A stretch of 64,000 bases of DNA from Haliclystus octoradiatus (GCA_916610825.1 OU744452.1:10324021-10388020), one strand, 5' to 3'; counted from the stretch's first letter, positions 26,001-36,428 are shown. Numbers and translations: made by a program. Notes: generated by a model from the sequence alone, not told the origin.

Positions 26001-29000
26001 TCACATTACTTTGTTCACTTCACTGACATGATTGCAAGAAGTTCTATTTTAGGCTCCGTAGCTATGACAATTAATTGATCGAACAGAGGTGATGAATTAA
26101 TTATCTAAGAACAATAGATTTACCATGCATCGATCAGAAAATTCCGCTCGTTTTCGTAGAGTGGCTGGACAGAGAACTGTGCAAATCACACAGACCCTAT
26201 TCTTTTGTGAATGAATCGCGGTCTGTAACGCAGACTAGCCTAATCATTAAACACATCATCATTTTCTTCCCATTATTGTTGTAAGGCTAGTGTGAACTGT
26301 CTGTGAAAGGTTCATAAATCTAGGTTCATCAAAATATTCATTAACTTTTCATGAAAAGTAAATGAGATGAAGTTTTGTTTCTCCGTTCATGAACTGTTGT
26401 TGTATTTACAACATCAAGATGTTCACACACGAGGAAATCATATTTGAGACGTTTCAAGAATGGCCTCTGTAATATGCAGTGATCTACTTCCAATAAGCCT
26501 GTTTGGATAAAAATACTGACGATAATATCCGAACTGTCTTATTGATATATTTAACAACCTCATCAGAATAATCTGAATGAAGTCTGTTTTGATCGAATCT
26601 TTACATCAATTGAATCTTCGACATCATGTTTTGAATCGATGTTTGAAATAACAGACAAGAGTTGACTGACATTACTACCACTTCAATTTTCATATATTCA
26701 ATTAATCTATTCATTCAATTAATCTTGATTCAATTAATCTTGATTCTCATATCTGTACGAATTCTCAGTGGCTACTCTGCATTAAAGAGCATACATCAGT
26801 TGACTTGATTATGTATCTAAGCTTAATCTGATTTTTTAAGTGAACGCATTACCAGATAAGGTAATGCATTACCATGAACACAAATATTATACAATGACTA
26901 ATGAATATAAAGATTAATTCAGGAGTAGAATCTATTATTCTATGCATTTTACTTATTCTTTCTAATAATCTATCATTCTGCATTCTATGCAGATTAGCCT
27001 ACTTCTTCCTTCCATTTATGTACAACACCCAGTTCCACAAAGTTTAGGCATTGTTTTTTCAACAAAGTCTGAATATTATAATTTGCATGATTGAACTAGA
27101 AATATTCTGAACTACCTAATTTCCGGATTTTTTCACTTAACTCCCTAATAACTAACTGTGGTTTGATATTTTCTCTGCCATTTCACGTTCATGAACTATT
27201 CATTAAGTTTTTCAGGGGTCTAAAGTACTGAGTATCTCGAGAATGATGAGAAAGCTCTCAAAAACTTTTTATCATCTTTGGGGTATGATGAACATTTAAT
27301 CAGTATTTATTAATAGATTTCTAAACATATAATAAATATAAAACTCACCATTCGATGGACTCTCTTCACAAATAACGCTATTATTTCTTAGAGGGCAAGA
27401 ATTATATCTTCACCATTCTTTGATCAGAATAATATTTTATAAAATGAGATATTATACATACTGTAAAATTACCACACCTAGGGCATTTGGAGCAATCAAT
27501 TTTCCATAGACAAAACATCAAATCGTTTTCAGTGTCTTTTCTAAATTCATGACAAAACATTATAGGCAAAGGTAGGATTCAAACATTTATGAAATATTAA
27601 AGTATTTTGTCAACAATGAGTTCTGGGATATCCTTGTAACTTAATGCTTGCAACGAGTTCACTGGTTTTTATGAAGCACTCAGGGTTAATAATAATGGAA
27701 AATCATCATTTGCTTTCAGCAATTTAACGAACATTTTGAATATGAGACAATTTCTTCACATCCTGTGTTGTGTTGAGATATGTATGTATGTATATGGTCA
27801 ACCTCATATTTTCCGTTTTTGTTTGGAGATTTACTCACGCCAACTCTCAAGGTTTCGTTCGTTCTTCTCATGTGTCCTGATACAAAGTCAATTACATTTT
27901 TAAACTCATATGTAAAATCAGCCTTAAACTTTTTCCTTTTACATCACCACAATCAATGGCACGCATATCTAGCACGCAGGCGATCGATTCTTCAAGGCTA
28001 GATTTTCAACCCCAGAAAATTATCAACTTCAGATTCCTTATTAGCAGAGACAAATTCTTCTTTGTTAGACGCCTACCTAGCCTGCTCGCAGACATGTATG
28101 CTAACTCGAGGACAAAAGCTTGCTTTTACTGATTCAGCACTGGGTGTGAAAAATGGGTGCCTCTCTTTCGCTAAGAATGCTTGGCCATGACAGTCAAGCC
28201 CAAAAAAGACCGACGACTTCAACCATATTATTATTAATTCACGTGAAACTCATTTACAGCAAGTATCTCACAATTGATTTTAGGGAAGATATCTAGTTTT
28301 CAATAATTTCATAATTGGTTTATTGTAGATATTGCAGTCTAGCCCACCAAGCCTCCATCTGAAATAGTTTTCATTGATTCGTTGCCAGAAAATCTTGACG
28401 ACGAATCAGCCCCCTTGTAAAACAATAGTTTTTACACCTTTCCACGCCCCGTGCTAAATCAGCAAAAGCAAGCTTTTGTCCTCGAGTTAGCAGACCCTAC
28501 TGTTTACCAAATTAACATTTTGACAGTGAGTCTGTGAGCAGGCTAACGTCTAACTAAATATGACAAAAGAAATGTGATAAGATTAAGTTTAGTCTACAGG
28601 TAGAGAATACTGACCTCCATTCTCCTGATTTATTATTTATGTATTGTATATAAGCTTAATATTAGCTGATACATTTATACCATAAACTTACATAGACTGC
28701 TGATTCCATTGCCAAACTTCATGGAAAACACAAAGCAACCATGGGCATCCATAATGGCTGATGCAAGGTACCAAAACAAAGGCTTAAAAACCGCGAAATT
28801 TCAAGCCATATATTGAGCAATTTTTGTTTCTAAATGAAACAGGATTTTTATTTATAAAAGAGTTATTTATGACTACCAATTTCAAGTTGCATCATACATG
28901 AGGTAAAATTTCTATTTTTAATCTCATTTGAAGGTAAATAGTATTTTTTTTCAATTTTTATATTTCCTTGTCTCTCGGTGTGATTTTAAATTATTCATAA

Positions 29001-31782
29001 ATGTTTGAAACTAATTGTGATCCTATGAACAAATCTCGCTTCGCTGGCAGGAAAATCCTATTTAAACTTTCTATGACAGTGGGAACATATTGTTTGGAGT
29101 TTAGATTACAAAAGAGTTTATAGGAGAGATCAAATAATTTTGAAAATTTCAATGAGGAGAGCGCTAAAATAAGTCCTTTGCGTCAGCCATCTTTGTTCCC
29201 CATGTTGCACATTTTTGTCAGCAGTCTATGTAAGTCTATGATTTATACCCTACAAATGAGAAATGGGAGCATTTCCAACCTTGGTTTATCCTCAGCTAAT
29301 CAACATATAGCAATGCCATTGCTTCTACACTATAGGTAAAAGCAATATGATTTATGTGACATGAATATTTCAGCTATTAACAGACAGAAGAAATGCATCA
29401 TGTCCAACATCTTCTCTAAAGACTGTGGTAATTAACAGATCTTGTCGACTTTCGTTTTAAATTGAATATCCCTTACAATTCAAACCCAGATGTTTTGTAG
29501 TAAGGAATAGTAGTAACGAATCTGAAATATTTATACTGCATTGAAATCTAATTAGAAAAAAGTAATACAATACGGTTAGGTATAATATGTAACCTACAGT
29601 TTAGTTATGATGAGTCAATGACCACAAATCTTTTCTGTTTAATACTCAAAGTTTTTCTCGCTTCATGAGATTTTCAGACGAGTAAAAATTATATGTCGAT
29701 ATTCCATATTAAATACAGTCTCTTATTGAAAATATAGCTATAATTTGTTGTAGTAGATCCGAAGTGATGCAGAAATATCCAGTTCGTACATAATTGGACC
29801 TCAAATGCCTGAAGTGTACTTTACTAAAATTTCAAACATAATGAAAATGTATAAAACAACTACCTTGCAAGAGAAGACAGATTTTCCCCCATCATACATA
29901 AGCAGAAGTCAAATAAGAATTTAATTAAATAACTTGGTGGATTACAATAAAATTTACTTTAGAACAATAATATTTACTTCAGAGCCAAATCAAAGATTAA
30001 ATGGACAACAAAAGACACGGACATAGAAGACTTTCAAATTAAAATACTTTGGAATGATTACAAATTTCTTTCAAAATTACCAGTAAGTACAGTAATACTT
30101 ACAATTGAATACGATTTGATTAATAATAACCAATAAGTCTCAAATAATATAGTTGATTGCGATTTCAATGGATTGAAACAAAACGTACAGTGAACAGTCT
30201 AGATTTGTCTAGGTTGACATAAGTTCATAATCAAGTTTTTTTATTGGCGTGAAAAGGCAAAGTTTTTGTTGTGAATGAGAGACACGATGGATTACGCAGC
30301 AGCGATACCAAATAATGCTCTGTATGGCTAGAGATGCTTTTTATGGCTTGTCCAAAAAATGGGTCATGGCACCATCAAAGGGTCTTAAAATCTGCCTGGT
30401 GCGATTGCCCCTATTGCACCCCCTGGATCCGCCTCCGAATTAAATTGCGAGCATTTCTCGATCCATTACATTTGCAAAGTACATCAAGCATCCCGGCTTC
30501 TGTTGGATCCTGGAAACTACATGCTGAGTACAGCTATGATATTGAAGCTTAAGAAAGTTACGAAAGCAGCTCTCCGGTTAATCGGATTCAGAAGCAAAAA
30601 TACAACATTTTATAAAATACATTAATTAAGGGCATATTTTTAAAGTTAGAACACAACAGGGTTTTATAAATTACCAAGTTTTCTTCAGCTTCCATCATCT
30701 AAGCGCGGGATAAACGATGATGATGTGATATGAATTTTCCATTGTGTTGCAATTGATCTGGATCTATAGGTATCTGGAGCTTAAATTTGTCTATTTGAAC
30801 TGATTGAACAGTGTATGACAGGTAAATACGTCAGTTATTTTCTTATTTCACACTCTTACCTTTTGAGCATTCAGTTCCTTGATCATTCTCAGCCCATCCA
30901 CTGCAGCAATGATAAACCTTGAAGTTTTCAAGCTTGGTAGATTTTCTGTACATCAATTTGAACTTTTTCCTGCAGGACAAATCATCGAAATGGTTTATGC
31001 TTATACAAAAATGATATGTCGGGATTGACAAGAGACTTTTAAATGACGAATCATTTTCAGGGATATTTTCCCCTAGCTATTTTGAATATCTGAATTCTGA
31101 ATTACAGACAAAATCATAGCCTGCGTACAGACAGATTTTTCCTTCTTACAGTCCGTCTGGGTATTGGCGCTGAGTATTGCGCATCAAGTGTTTGTACTGA
31201 TATTAAATTCATATTAAATATATGTTCACCTAATGTGGTTTCCTGTCATAACTCAATCTTCATTGTTTCAAAATTATTGCAAATTGTTCATATATATATA
31301 ATTAGCCAATCACAACATACTACCAAAAAGTGATAGTGGAAAGAATAACCAGTAAGCTAAATTTGGGGCTGGTGCGCAGAAAGACTTAACGATAAAAAGT
31401 CTATCTGCAAGCAGTCTAGCAAAGGGATACAATAGGCATAATGATATCTAAGGGGTTGATTAGTTTCTTGAATAATCATAGGTATTATGTTATTAGAATC
31501 GGAAAAATCTTTGAAACTACAATTTAGTACATGATGTATTCGAATCTCAAAACTGCAATGGCATAATTTTAGAGATTCGAAGGCTTTTCTCACTTCAAGT
31601 GATGACAATATTTATGTAGTTCTCATGAAACGACTTACTCGAGTATCTCATGAACGCATTTTTTATCAAGTACGAACCACCATCCACATGATGTAAAAAC
31701 AATCTTGCGTTCATACGTCGTCATATTGAATTGAGTTGTTGTCTCAACGTAACGTTGCGAAATATATTGACAAACATTGTCC
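17020..31782 (-). CDS. EMI-domain secreted protein with WSC-like Cys-rich C-terminus (last four exons)
   Basis: Four minus-strand exons join in phase with canonical borders: 31639-31782, 30860-30969, 23634-23867 and 17020-17174 (TGA 17020-17022), giving 213 residues. Exons 1 and 2 form an EMI domain: DNVCQYIS, then TSCGWWF and KKC, a YRK phrase and the terminal YHCCSGW...C. Exons 3 and 4 carry a cysteine-rich module with IGCYKD, DWTNWD, FVCRCAKAAK, GECWSGP and a final NFAYRRVR; the CYKD...GYFVF...ECW pattern is reminiscent of WSC domains. Intron phases are 2, 1 and 1; the first visible exon begins with the last base of a codon, so at least one upstream exon, probably with the signal peptide, is missing. 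EMI proteins are extracellular matrix or adhesion proteins; the exact role is unknown. The introns are packed with mobile elements, including a BEL/Pao element in the last one. Confidence 0.85.
17175..17725 (-). other. Intron sequence 3' of the BEL/Pao insertion
   Basis: Part of the last intron of the EMI-domain gene. The acceptor on the minus strand is TTTTTATTCCAG, ending at 17175. No other feature seen. Confidence 0.6.
17726..18132 (-). repeat. BEL/Pao 3' LTR
   Basis: This is the left copy of the LTR, 3' in the element's orientation. It carries a 10-bp stretch near 18081-18090 absent from the other LTR. TTGTC flanks it outside. Confidence 0.95.
18204..20231 (-). pseudogene. BEL/Pao RNase H and integrase region, broken
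   Basis: Minus-strand pieces are KVFDPIGFAAAFLIRAKIG (RT-RNase H connection, 19815-20231), IPRLELKAAVLGTRLAKTI (RNase H-like, 19648-19902), an H2C2-type zinc region with HTLANHAGPERVL and CVKCRKL, and the integrase core to 18387. The core keeps VSDNGTNF but has TYYFGP where the family has an Asp before FGP, and GGVVKSMV where it has Trp-Glu, so two of three catalytic acids are replaced. A terminal DUF5641-type segment (GDIVLLKERNNAIRGLWTMA) ends near 18204. Confidence 0.85.
20290..20770 (+). pseudogene. Inverted reverse transcriptase core inside the BEL/Pao element
   Basis: Plus-strand reading gives FATDITKMFNQVKL, HRFLWRNLEDGR, MTRVSFGVKCAPYMAQMA, the active-site TYMDDICDS and SLKKWTSNRND, a BEL/Pao RT core. 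All other parts of the element read on the minus strand. The minus-strand pol piece stops being recognisable just after EDNRFSSLL (about 20770), and the next minus piece starts with GRVWKSTEDQITFKV (about 20230), so the RT segment is inverted in place. Part of the RT N-terminus is missing. Confidence 0.88.
21148..21456 (-). pseudogene. BEL/Pao aspartic protease segment
   Basis: It contains the retropepsin-like motif LLDTGAQISII, following IIKIKIKSPNGKVKEAKD. The segment lies between gag and the pol N-terminal part as expected. It ends at a stop before the next pol piece. Confidence 0.85.
21540..22979 (-). pseudogene. BEL/Pao gag, frameshifted
   Basis: The N-terminal part (22383-22979) is a charged, glutamine- and asparagine-rich region starting with MKEKVFVKMATNETQQ. 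The second part (21601-22284) contains the DUF1759-type gag segment (HYFSGALKDYRQFKVTFKTL) and a zinc knuckle beginning CPLCEQEHHVFDCEQF. The two lie in different frames; both frames are open around 22430, where one reads on as an in-family continuation, so a single small indel separates them. Confidence 0.85.
23013..23409 (-). repeat. BEL/Pao 5' LTR
   Basis: This is the right copy of the LTR, 5' in the element's orientation. It is about 98.5% identical to the left copy outside one 10-bp indel and is followed by the TTGTC duplication at 23410-23414. No obvious TGG primer-binding site starts immediately inside it. Confidence 0.95.
23410..24388 (-). other. Intron and exon flanks between BEL/Pao and MULE fossil
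   Basis: It contains exon 23634-23867 of the EMI-domain gene. The donor ATG|GTAAATATG lies at 23634/23633 and the acceptor TTTTTTGTAG ends at 23868. The remaining intron sequence shows nothing else. Confidence 0.6.
24389..25800 (-). mobile_element. MULE-type DNA transposon fossil (transposase remnants)
   Basis: The minus strand from high to low coordinates carries degraded transposase pieces: AAFPPGVVISYE (about 25750-25690), GFEWAETIMTNNCSEWRDIL followed by LLFCIFNLMRHVWRWLQDRI (about 25610-25440), the middle region (25340-24830) with KFLPVFNAKERRHYVEL, and the C-terminal part (24790-24389) with LSRKIETVSGALKFKKI, YRRNSVLHCFGN and MGRISVQPEVVKRH. The order matches MULE transposases of animals, whose C-terminus carries a GR-x-VQP phrase. 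Stops and frameshifts are frequent. It lies inside an intron of the EMI-domain gene. Confidence 0.7.
25848..26247. mobile_element. Foldback MITE with long inverted repeats and 11-13 bp direct flanks
   Basis: Arms of about 80 bp (25861-25940 and the complement of 26155-26234) share CAGACCGCGATTCATTCAC and AATAGGGTCTGTGTGA. Directly flanking copies of CTAGCCTAATCAT sit at 25848-25860 and 26235-26247. Depending on where the element ends, the target duplication is 11-13 bp, compatible with MULE-type insertion. A single left arm also occurs at 51762-51838, and a shrunken relative at 39337-39420. Confidence 0.8.
26248..28069. other. Intron of the EMI-domain gene, GTTCATGAAC-rich element remains
   Basis: Stretches at 26285-26410 and 27185-27222 contain repeated TTCATGAA/GTTCATGAAC-like phrases, as at 44059-44241 and 56139-57030, and may be the two ends of one element of about 0.9 kb. 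No exon was recognised in the rest. Confidence 0.35.
28070..28556. mobile_element. Foldback MITE
   Basis: The left arm has TAGCCTGCTCGCAGAC then CTCGAGGACAAAAGCTTGCT (about 28078-28130). The right arm holds the complement, AGCAAGCTTTTGTCCTCGAG then GTGAGCAGGCTA (about 28468-28546). The arms are diverged and interrupted. The GTTAGACG/CGTCTAAC phrases at the outer edges are part of the inverted repeat. No coding sequence. Confidence 0.7.
28673..29248. mobile_element. hAT-like MITE with 8-bp target duplication
   Basis: Inverted ends begin CATAAACTTACATAG at 28681 and finish CTATGTAAGTCTATG at 29240. Flanks are identical 8-mers ATTTATAC (28673-28680 and 29241-29248). Inner parts also pair weakly (AATGGCTGATGC against GCGTCAGCCAT). 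An 8-bp duplication with CA...TG ends is typical of hAT elements. There is no transposase. Confidence 0.75.
29249..30859. other. Intron of the EMI-domain gene, no feature recognised
   Basis: AT-rich intron sequence. A short GC-richer frame at 30334-30552 (+) is not convincing as a gene: no homology is recognised and no splice context is visible. Confidence 0.4.
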
Positions 31783-31990
31783 CTATAAATGAAATAGGAA
31801 GCATATAGGGTAAATCAAATTTTACAGAATAATTGAAAACCATCAATCATTTGAGAATCTGATGGTTAATTGCTTGTTGTGGATATGAAACGTCGATGTT
31901 TACAAATCTATACATAATAATACAGTCTTAATGTTGATATAAACTCACAGACAAATTTAAATTAGCTACAGATATATGTATATATATATA
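31783..31990. other. Flank upstream of the first recognised EMI exon
   Basis: The minus-strand acceptor TATTTCATTTATAG ends at 31783. The remainder is AT-rich up to a short (TA)n run at the truncated Penelope end. Confidence 0.5.
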
Positions 31991-33549
31991 TAATAAAGAA
32001 GTCAAAGAATACACATTTTGATACTGTTACTTAAAGTTTCACGCTTTATGCGATCCTCAGAGAGTTAAAACTAATCAATAAAATACATTATACCTCATAA
32101 TTAAACTTACAAAACGCGGCTATTGTTAAATAATATAAAGGCTATTGTTTTGTTAGATGCGATAATTCTTTGTAGTTATTTCCTATGCGGTAGTTAGTTA
32201 TTACAGATTATGTTTTAGTGGATTTATAATTAGAAAAATAAAATTTATTTTCATGCCTACACTTAGAGATTAATTCTGATTTTTTATTTGATAGTTCTTT
32301 TTTTGCGCATATTATATGGTACTTTTCAGCTAAGCATAACTGGCATCTCTTTGATTTGTTGCTATATGTCTTGGCTGTAGATAGTGCAGTCCATTCAATT
32401 TGGTATTCAATGGCTTCATTTTTTAATTCCCAAATATATTTTGACAGCTGAGTGTTGCTCGTTTGTTTTTCATGTCTGAATGTGCTCATGTGCTGTGTGT
32501 GGCGTGTCTTGAATGTTCCTTCTGTAAGGCCGATGTAATTCTTTTCCACCTGGTCTCCTGTCGTGACTTTTGCATTATAAATTACGCTTTCCATTAGACA
32601 TTTGTTATTAAAGGGGCAATTTTCTTTTACGCGGCAATTGCATAGTTTGGTACTTTCGGTGTCATCCTTTTCTGTATTGATTAGATTTTTGTTGTGATTA
32701 GTAATTATCGTTTTCATGTTTGAAGTGCAGCTGTAGCTGACTTTGAGTGTGTTTGAGTTGAAAATTTTGTGTAGAGTATGCGATGGCGGAAAGTGCTTCT
32801 TGACTAGACTGAGAAATGTTCGGCCGATGTTTGTTTTAACGCTTTTATTAAAGGGTGGGTTGAACCAAGTAATTTTCCTGCGTCGGTTTCTTTTTTTATT
32901 GTTTGATGGTGTGGTTCTTGGTTGGTAGTCGAAGTTTGTTTCATGGCCACTAGCTACTAAGGCGTCTTCGTATGTAGGTTTATTATTTTTGAAAATGGTT
33001 TCATTTGACGACAAATCGGAAATTCGTTGATTGATTGCTAATGGGATGTGTTTCAAGATTGTTGGTGGGTGATTAGATTTAGTGTTGATATATATAGGTT
33101 GGTCGTTTGGTTTTCTGTACGGCTGAAAGGTATCATTGGTTAAGTTGAAAGTAATGTCTAAGAAGTCGGCGGATTTAAGGTTAGTTTTTGTTGTGATTTT
33201 TAGGCCAATTTCCTTAAAAATTTTCGTAATTCTTTTCTTGCACCTTTCGGCTTGAGGACCGGACTTGTTTTTCATGACTGCCAGGCCATCATCTCTGTAA
33301 AGGCCAATGTTATTGTCACCATATACTTTCCCAAGTTTGTCTAATATAAAAAGCCCCACTAATTCGCATATTTCTGCTCCGTCGTAACTTCCCATTGTTA
33401 CGTCAAACAGATTGGAATGGTCTTTCTTTGTCCATGCTACTCCTTTGTTGAATAAGACCGACTGCCTCGCGTGCATGACGATTTTGATGTCGTTGTCCGA
33501 TATCGGAGTGAAGTTTTGAGCAAAAATGATTGCCTTTTTCAATAGTTTT
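31991..33549 (-). mobile_element. Penelope-like element, 5'-truncated inverted copy
   Basis: It covers the C-terminal 444 codons (33542-32208) plus the 3' tail to about 31991. The reading frame is intact: RT with the active site GLYRDDGLAV, then a CNCRVKENCPFNNKC zinc motif, then a GIY-YIG-type endonuclease (YIGLTEGTFKTRHTQH). It differs from the adjacent plus-strand copy at about 7 of 444 residues. The 5' break falls inside the RT (KLLKKAIIF) exactly where the pseudo-LTR of the plus copy begins (33550). This inverted, abutting arrangement is typical of Penelope-like insertions. Confidence 0.93.
32023..32065 (-). ncRNA. Hammerhead ribozyme motif, inverted Penelope copy, stem I damaged
   Basis: The core boxes CTGAGGA and GAAA, the CGC/GCG stem and the TA cleavage site are kept. 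The 5' side of stem I reads ACTCT instead of ACTGT, giving one mismatch against ACAGT. Confidence 0.75.
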
Positions 33550-33713
33550 TTATAAATCCACTAAAACATAATCTGTAATAACTAACTACCGCATAGGAAA
33601 TAACTACAAAGAATTATCGCATCTAACAAAACAATAGCCTTTATATTATTTAACAATAGCCGCGTTTTGTAAGTTTAATTATGAGGTATAATGTATTTTA
33701 TTGATTAGTTTTA

Positions 33714-33756
33714 ACTGTCTGAGGATCGCATAAAGCGTGAAACTTTAAGTAACAGT
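33714..33756 (+). ncRNA. Hammerhead ribozyme motif, 5' pseudo-LTR
   Basis: In order: ACTGT (stem I), the core CTGAGGA (the CUGANGA box), a CGC/GCG stem II with loop and a U-U closing pair, the GAAA box, a very short stem III (CTTTAAG), TA as cleavage site, and ACAGT pairing with ACTGT. Short stem III is usual for Penelope ribozymes, which may act as dimers. Hammerheads in Penelope-like pseudo-LTRs are established knowledge. Confidence 0.85.
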
Positions 33757-33901
33757 ATCAAAATGTGTAGTCTTTGACTTCTTTATTATATTTACAGCTC
33801 TGTCAACTGACATTGAGCACTGTTTTACTGCTATTAGATAATATCTAATACTATTATTAGCTCCTGGATCTCTAGTAGAGCACTATAATCTTACTGCAGA
33901 A

Positions 33902-36052
33902 ATGACCATGGAAAGAATCACATTTGACTATTCAATGAAAAACATACCAATACCTCCTAGGAAGACTTATTTAATGCAGCTAATTGCGAAAATAGAAAGC
34001 GTAATCAAACGAATGCGATGGAAAGCGTTTTTCTTCCAAAAGGAAGAAACAGAGGAGACCAACGATATCAGTAATACAACCGATGCAAACCTTGGATTTA
34101 AATCAAGAAATTGCCCGCCACAAATTAGTGAATTGGAGAAATTCGAACTAGACCTAATAAAAATGACGCAAAACATTGAATTTAGACACGTTAATGATCA
34201 ATTTCAGATCCAACTTAAAAAAGATATTAACAAAATAAAGAAATCTTCAAAAGCCATCATCCCCGCTGACAAGACAAGGAATTACTACGAAATAGATACT
34301 AACCAACATGAAAAATTACTTCTTAATAACATAACAACCACTTATAAAAAGGCAAGGAAAGGAACAGACGATAAAATTAATACAGATGGCAAAAAGATCA
34401 GCGAGGAATTAAAAATTGACAAGAGGGCAGAAATTATCGCACAACAGCCGGCCTTTATTACCATGAAAGATCACAAGGACAATTTCTCAAATAACCCTAC
34501 TTGTAGACTAATCAACCCGGCTAAAAGTGAAATCGGTATTGTTAGCAAAAAGATATTTGAGTAAGTAATTACCAACGTAAAAAATGTAACCAAAGTAAAC
34601 CAATGGAAAAATTCTTCCTCTGTTATAAATTGGTTTAAGGCATTAAAAAACAAGCAGCAGCTATCCTTTATGACTTTCGACATAGAAAGCTTCTATCCTA
34701 TGATCTCTGAAAAACTATTGAAAAAGGCAATCATTTTTGCTCAAAACTTCACTCCGATATCGGACAACGACATCAAAATCGTCATGCACGCGAGGCAGTC
34801 GGTCTTATTCAACAAAGGAGTAGCATGGACAACGAAAGACCATTCCAATCTGTTTGACGTAACAATGGGAAGTTACGACGGAGCAGAAATATGCGAATTA
34901 GTGGGGCTTTTTATATTAGACAAACTTGGGAAAGTATATGGTGACAATAACATTGGCCTTTACAGAGATGATGGCCTGGCAGTCATGAAAAACAAGTCCG
35001 GTCCTCAAGCCGAAAGGTGCAAGAAAAGAATTACGAAAATTTTTAAGGAAATTGGCCTAAAAATCACAACAAAAACTAACCTTAAATCCGTCGACTTTTT
35101 AGACATTACTTTCAACTTAACCAATGATACCTTTCAGCCGTACAGAAAACCAAACGACCAACCTATATATATCAACACTAAATCTAATCACCCACCAACA
35201 ATCTTGAAACACATCCCATTAGCAATCAATCAACGAATTTCCGATTTGCCGTCAAATGAAACCATTTTCAAAAATAATAAACCTACATACGAAAACGCCT
35301 TAGTAGCTAGTGGCCATGAAACAAACTTCGACTACCAACCAAGAACCACACCATCAAACAATAAAAAAAGAAACCGACGCAGGAAAATTACTTGGTTCAA
35401 CCCACCCTTTAATAAAAGCGTTAAAACAAACATCGGCCGAACATTTCTCAGTCTAGTCAAGAAGCACTTTCCGCCATCGCACACTCTACACAAAATTTTC
35501 AACTCAAACACACTCAAAGTCAGCTACAGCTGCACTTCAAACATGAAAACGATAATTACTAATCACAACAAAAATCTAATCAATACAGAAAAGGATGACA
35601 CCGAAAGTACCAAACTATGCAATTGCCGCGTAAAAGAAAATTGCCCCTTTAATAACAAATGTCTAATGGAAAGCGTAATTTATAATGCAAAAGTCACGAC
35701 AAGAGACCAGGTGGAAAAGAATTACATCGGCCTTACAGAAGGAACATTCAAGACACGCCACACACAGCACATGAGCACATTCAGACATGAAAAACAAACG
35801 AACAACACTCAGCTGTCAAAATATATTTGGGAATTAAAAAATGAAGCCATTGAATACCAAATTGAATGGACTGCACTATCTACAGCCAAGACATATAGCA
35901 ACAAATCAAAGAGATGCCAGTTATGCTTAGCTGAAAAGTACCATATAATATGCGCAAAAAAAGAACTATTAAATAAAAAATCAGAATTAATCTCTAAGTG
36001 TAGGCATGAAAATAAATTTTATTTTTCTAATTATAAATCCACTAAAACATAA
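33902..36052 (+). pseudogene. Penelope-like RT/GIY-YIG endonuclease reading frame with one nonsense codon
   Basis: Codons 33902-34561 and 34565-36052 are in the same frame, separated only by TAA at 34562-34564. The residues on both sides (VSKKIFE, then VITNVKNVTKVNQWKNSSSV) read as continuous family sequence, so the stop is a point change rather than a gene border. Beyond it the frame runs to the stop at 36050-36052. The product would reverse-transcribe and integrate the element at nuclear DNA, using the GIY-YIG endonuclease to nick the target. Confidence 0.9.
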
Positions 36053-36194
36053 GCTGTAATAACTAACTACCGCATAGGAAATAACTACAAAGAATTATCG
36101 CATCTAACAAAACAATAGCCTTTATATTATTTAACAATAGCCGCGTTTTGTAAGTTTAATTATGAGGTATAATGTATTTTATTGATTAGTTTTA

Positions 36195-36237
36195 ACTGTC
36201 TGAGGATCGCATAAAGCGTGAAACTTTAAGTAACAGT
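36195..36237 (+). ncRNA. Hammerhead ribozyme motif, 3' pseudo-LTR
   Basis: Identical in layout and sequence to the motif at 33714-33756: ACTGT, CTGAGGA, stem II, GAAA, CTTTAAG, TA, ACAGT. The two copies flank the element, so transcripts could be cut at unit length. Confidence 0.85.
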
Positions 36238-36387
36238 ATCAAAATGTGTAGTCTTTGACTTCTTTATTATATTTACAGCTCTGTCAACTGACATTGAGCA
36301 CTGTTTTACTGCTATTAGATAATATCTAATACTATATATATATATATAAATAATATAATTAAAGGAGTCAAAGACTACACATTCATA

Positions 36388-36428
36388 ATTGTTACTAATA
36401 GTTTCATGCTTACCCAATCATCAGGCAA
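36388..36428 (-). ncRNA. Degenerate hammerhead motif in a Penelope-type tail
   Basis: Minus strand: TTGC, CTGATGA, a weak stem II, GAAA, CTATTAG, TA, ACAA. The stem I pair next to the core is mismatched (C against A) and stem II is poor, so activity is doubtful. Confidence 0.55.

Larger units (their letters stand above)
33550..36335 (+). mobile_element. Penelope-like retroelement with pseudo-LTRs, nearly intact
   Basis: Pseudo-LTRs of 305 bp at 33550-33854 and 36031-36335 differ at one position and include the end of the reading frame (NYKSTKT). Between them one frame from 33902 to 36052 (717 codons) encodes an N-terminal region (IKRMRWKAFFF), RT blocks (MTFDIESFYPMISEKLL and GLYRDDGLAV) and the C-terminal zinc-motif and GIY-YIG endonuclease. 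A single TAA at 34562-34564 breaks it. The zinc motif before the endonuclease recalls Neptune/Poseidon-type elements. Near-identical pseudo-LTRs and high identity to the neighbouring copy show recent insertion. It lies upstream of the EMI exons and may be in the first intron of that gene. Confidence 0.94.

Noticed and set aside
34550-34580. The stop in the Penelope frame as a splice donor (GAGTAAGTAATT)
   Set aside because: The sequence after the stop continues as family-typical protein in the same frame, so a point nonsense change explains it better than an intron.
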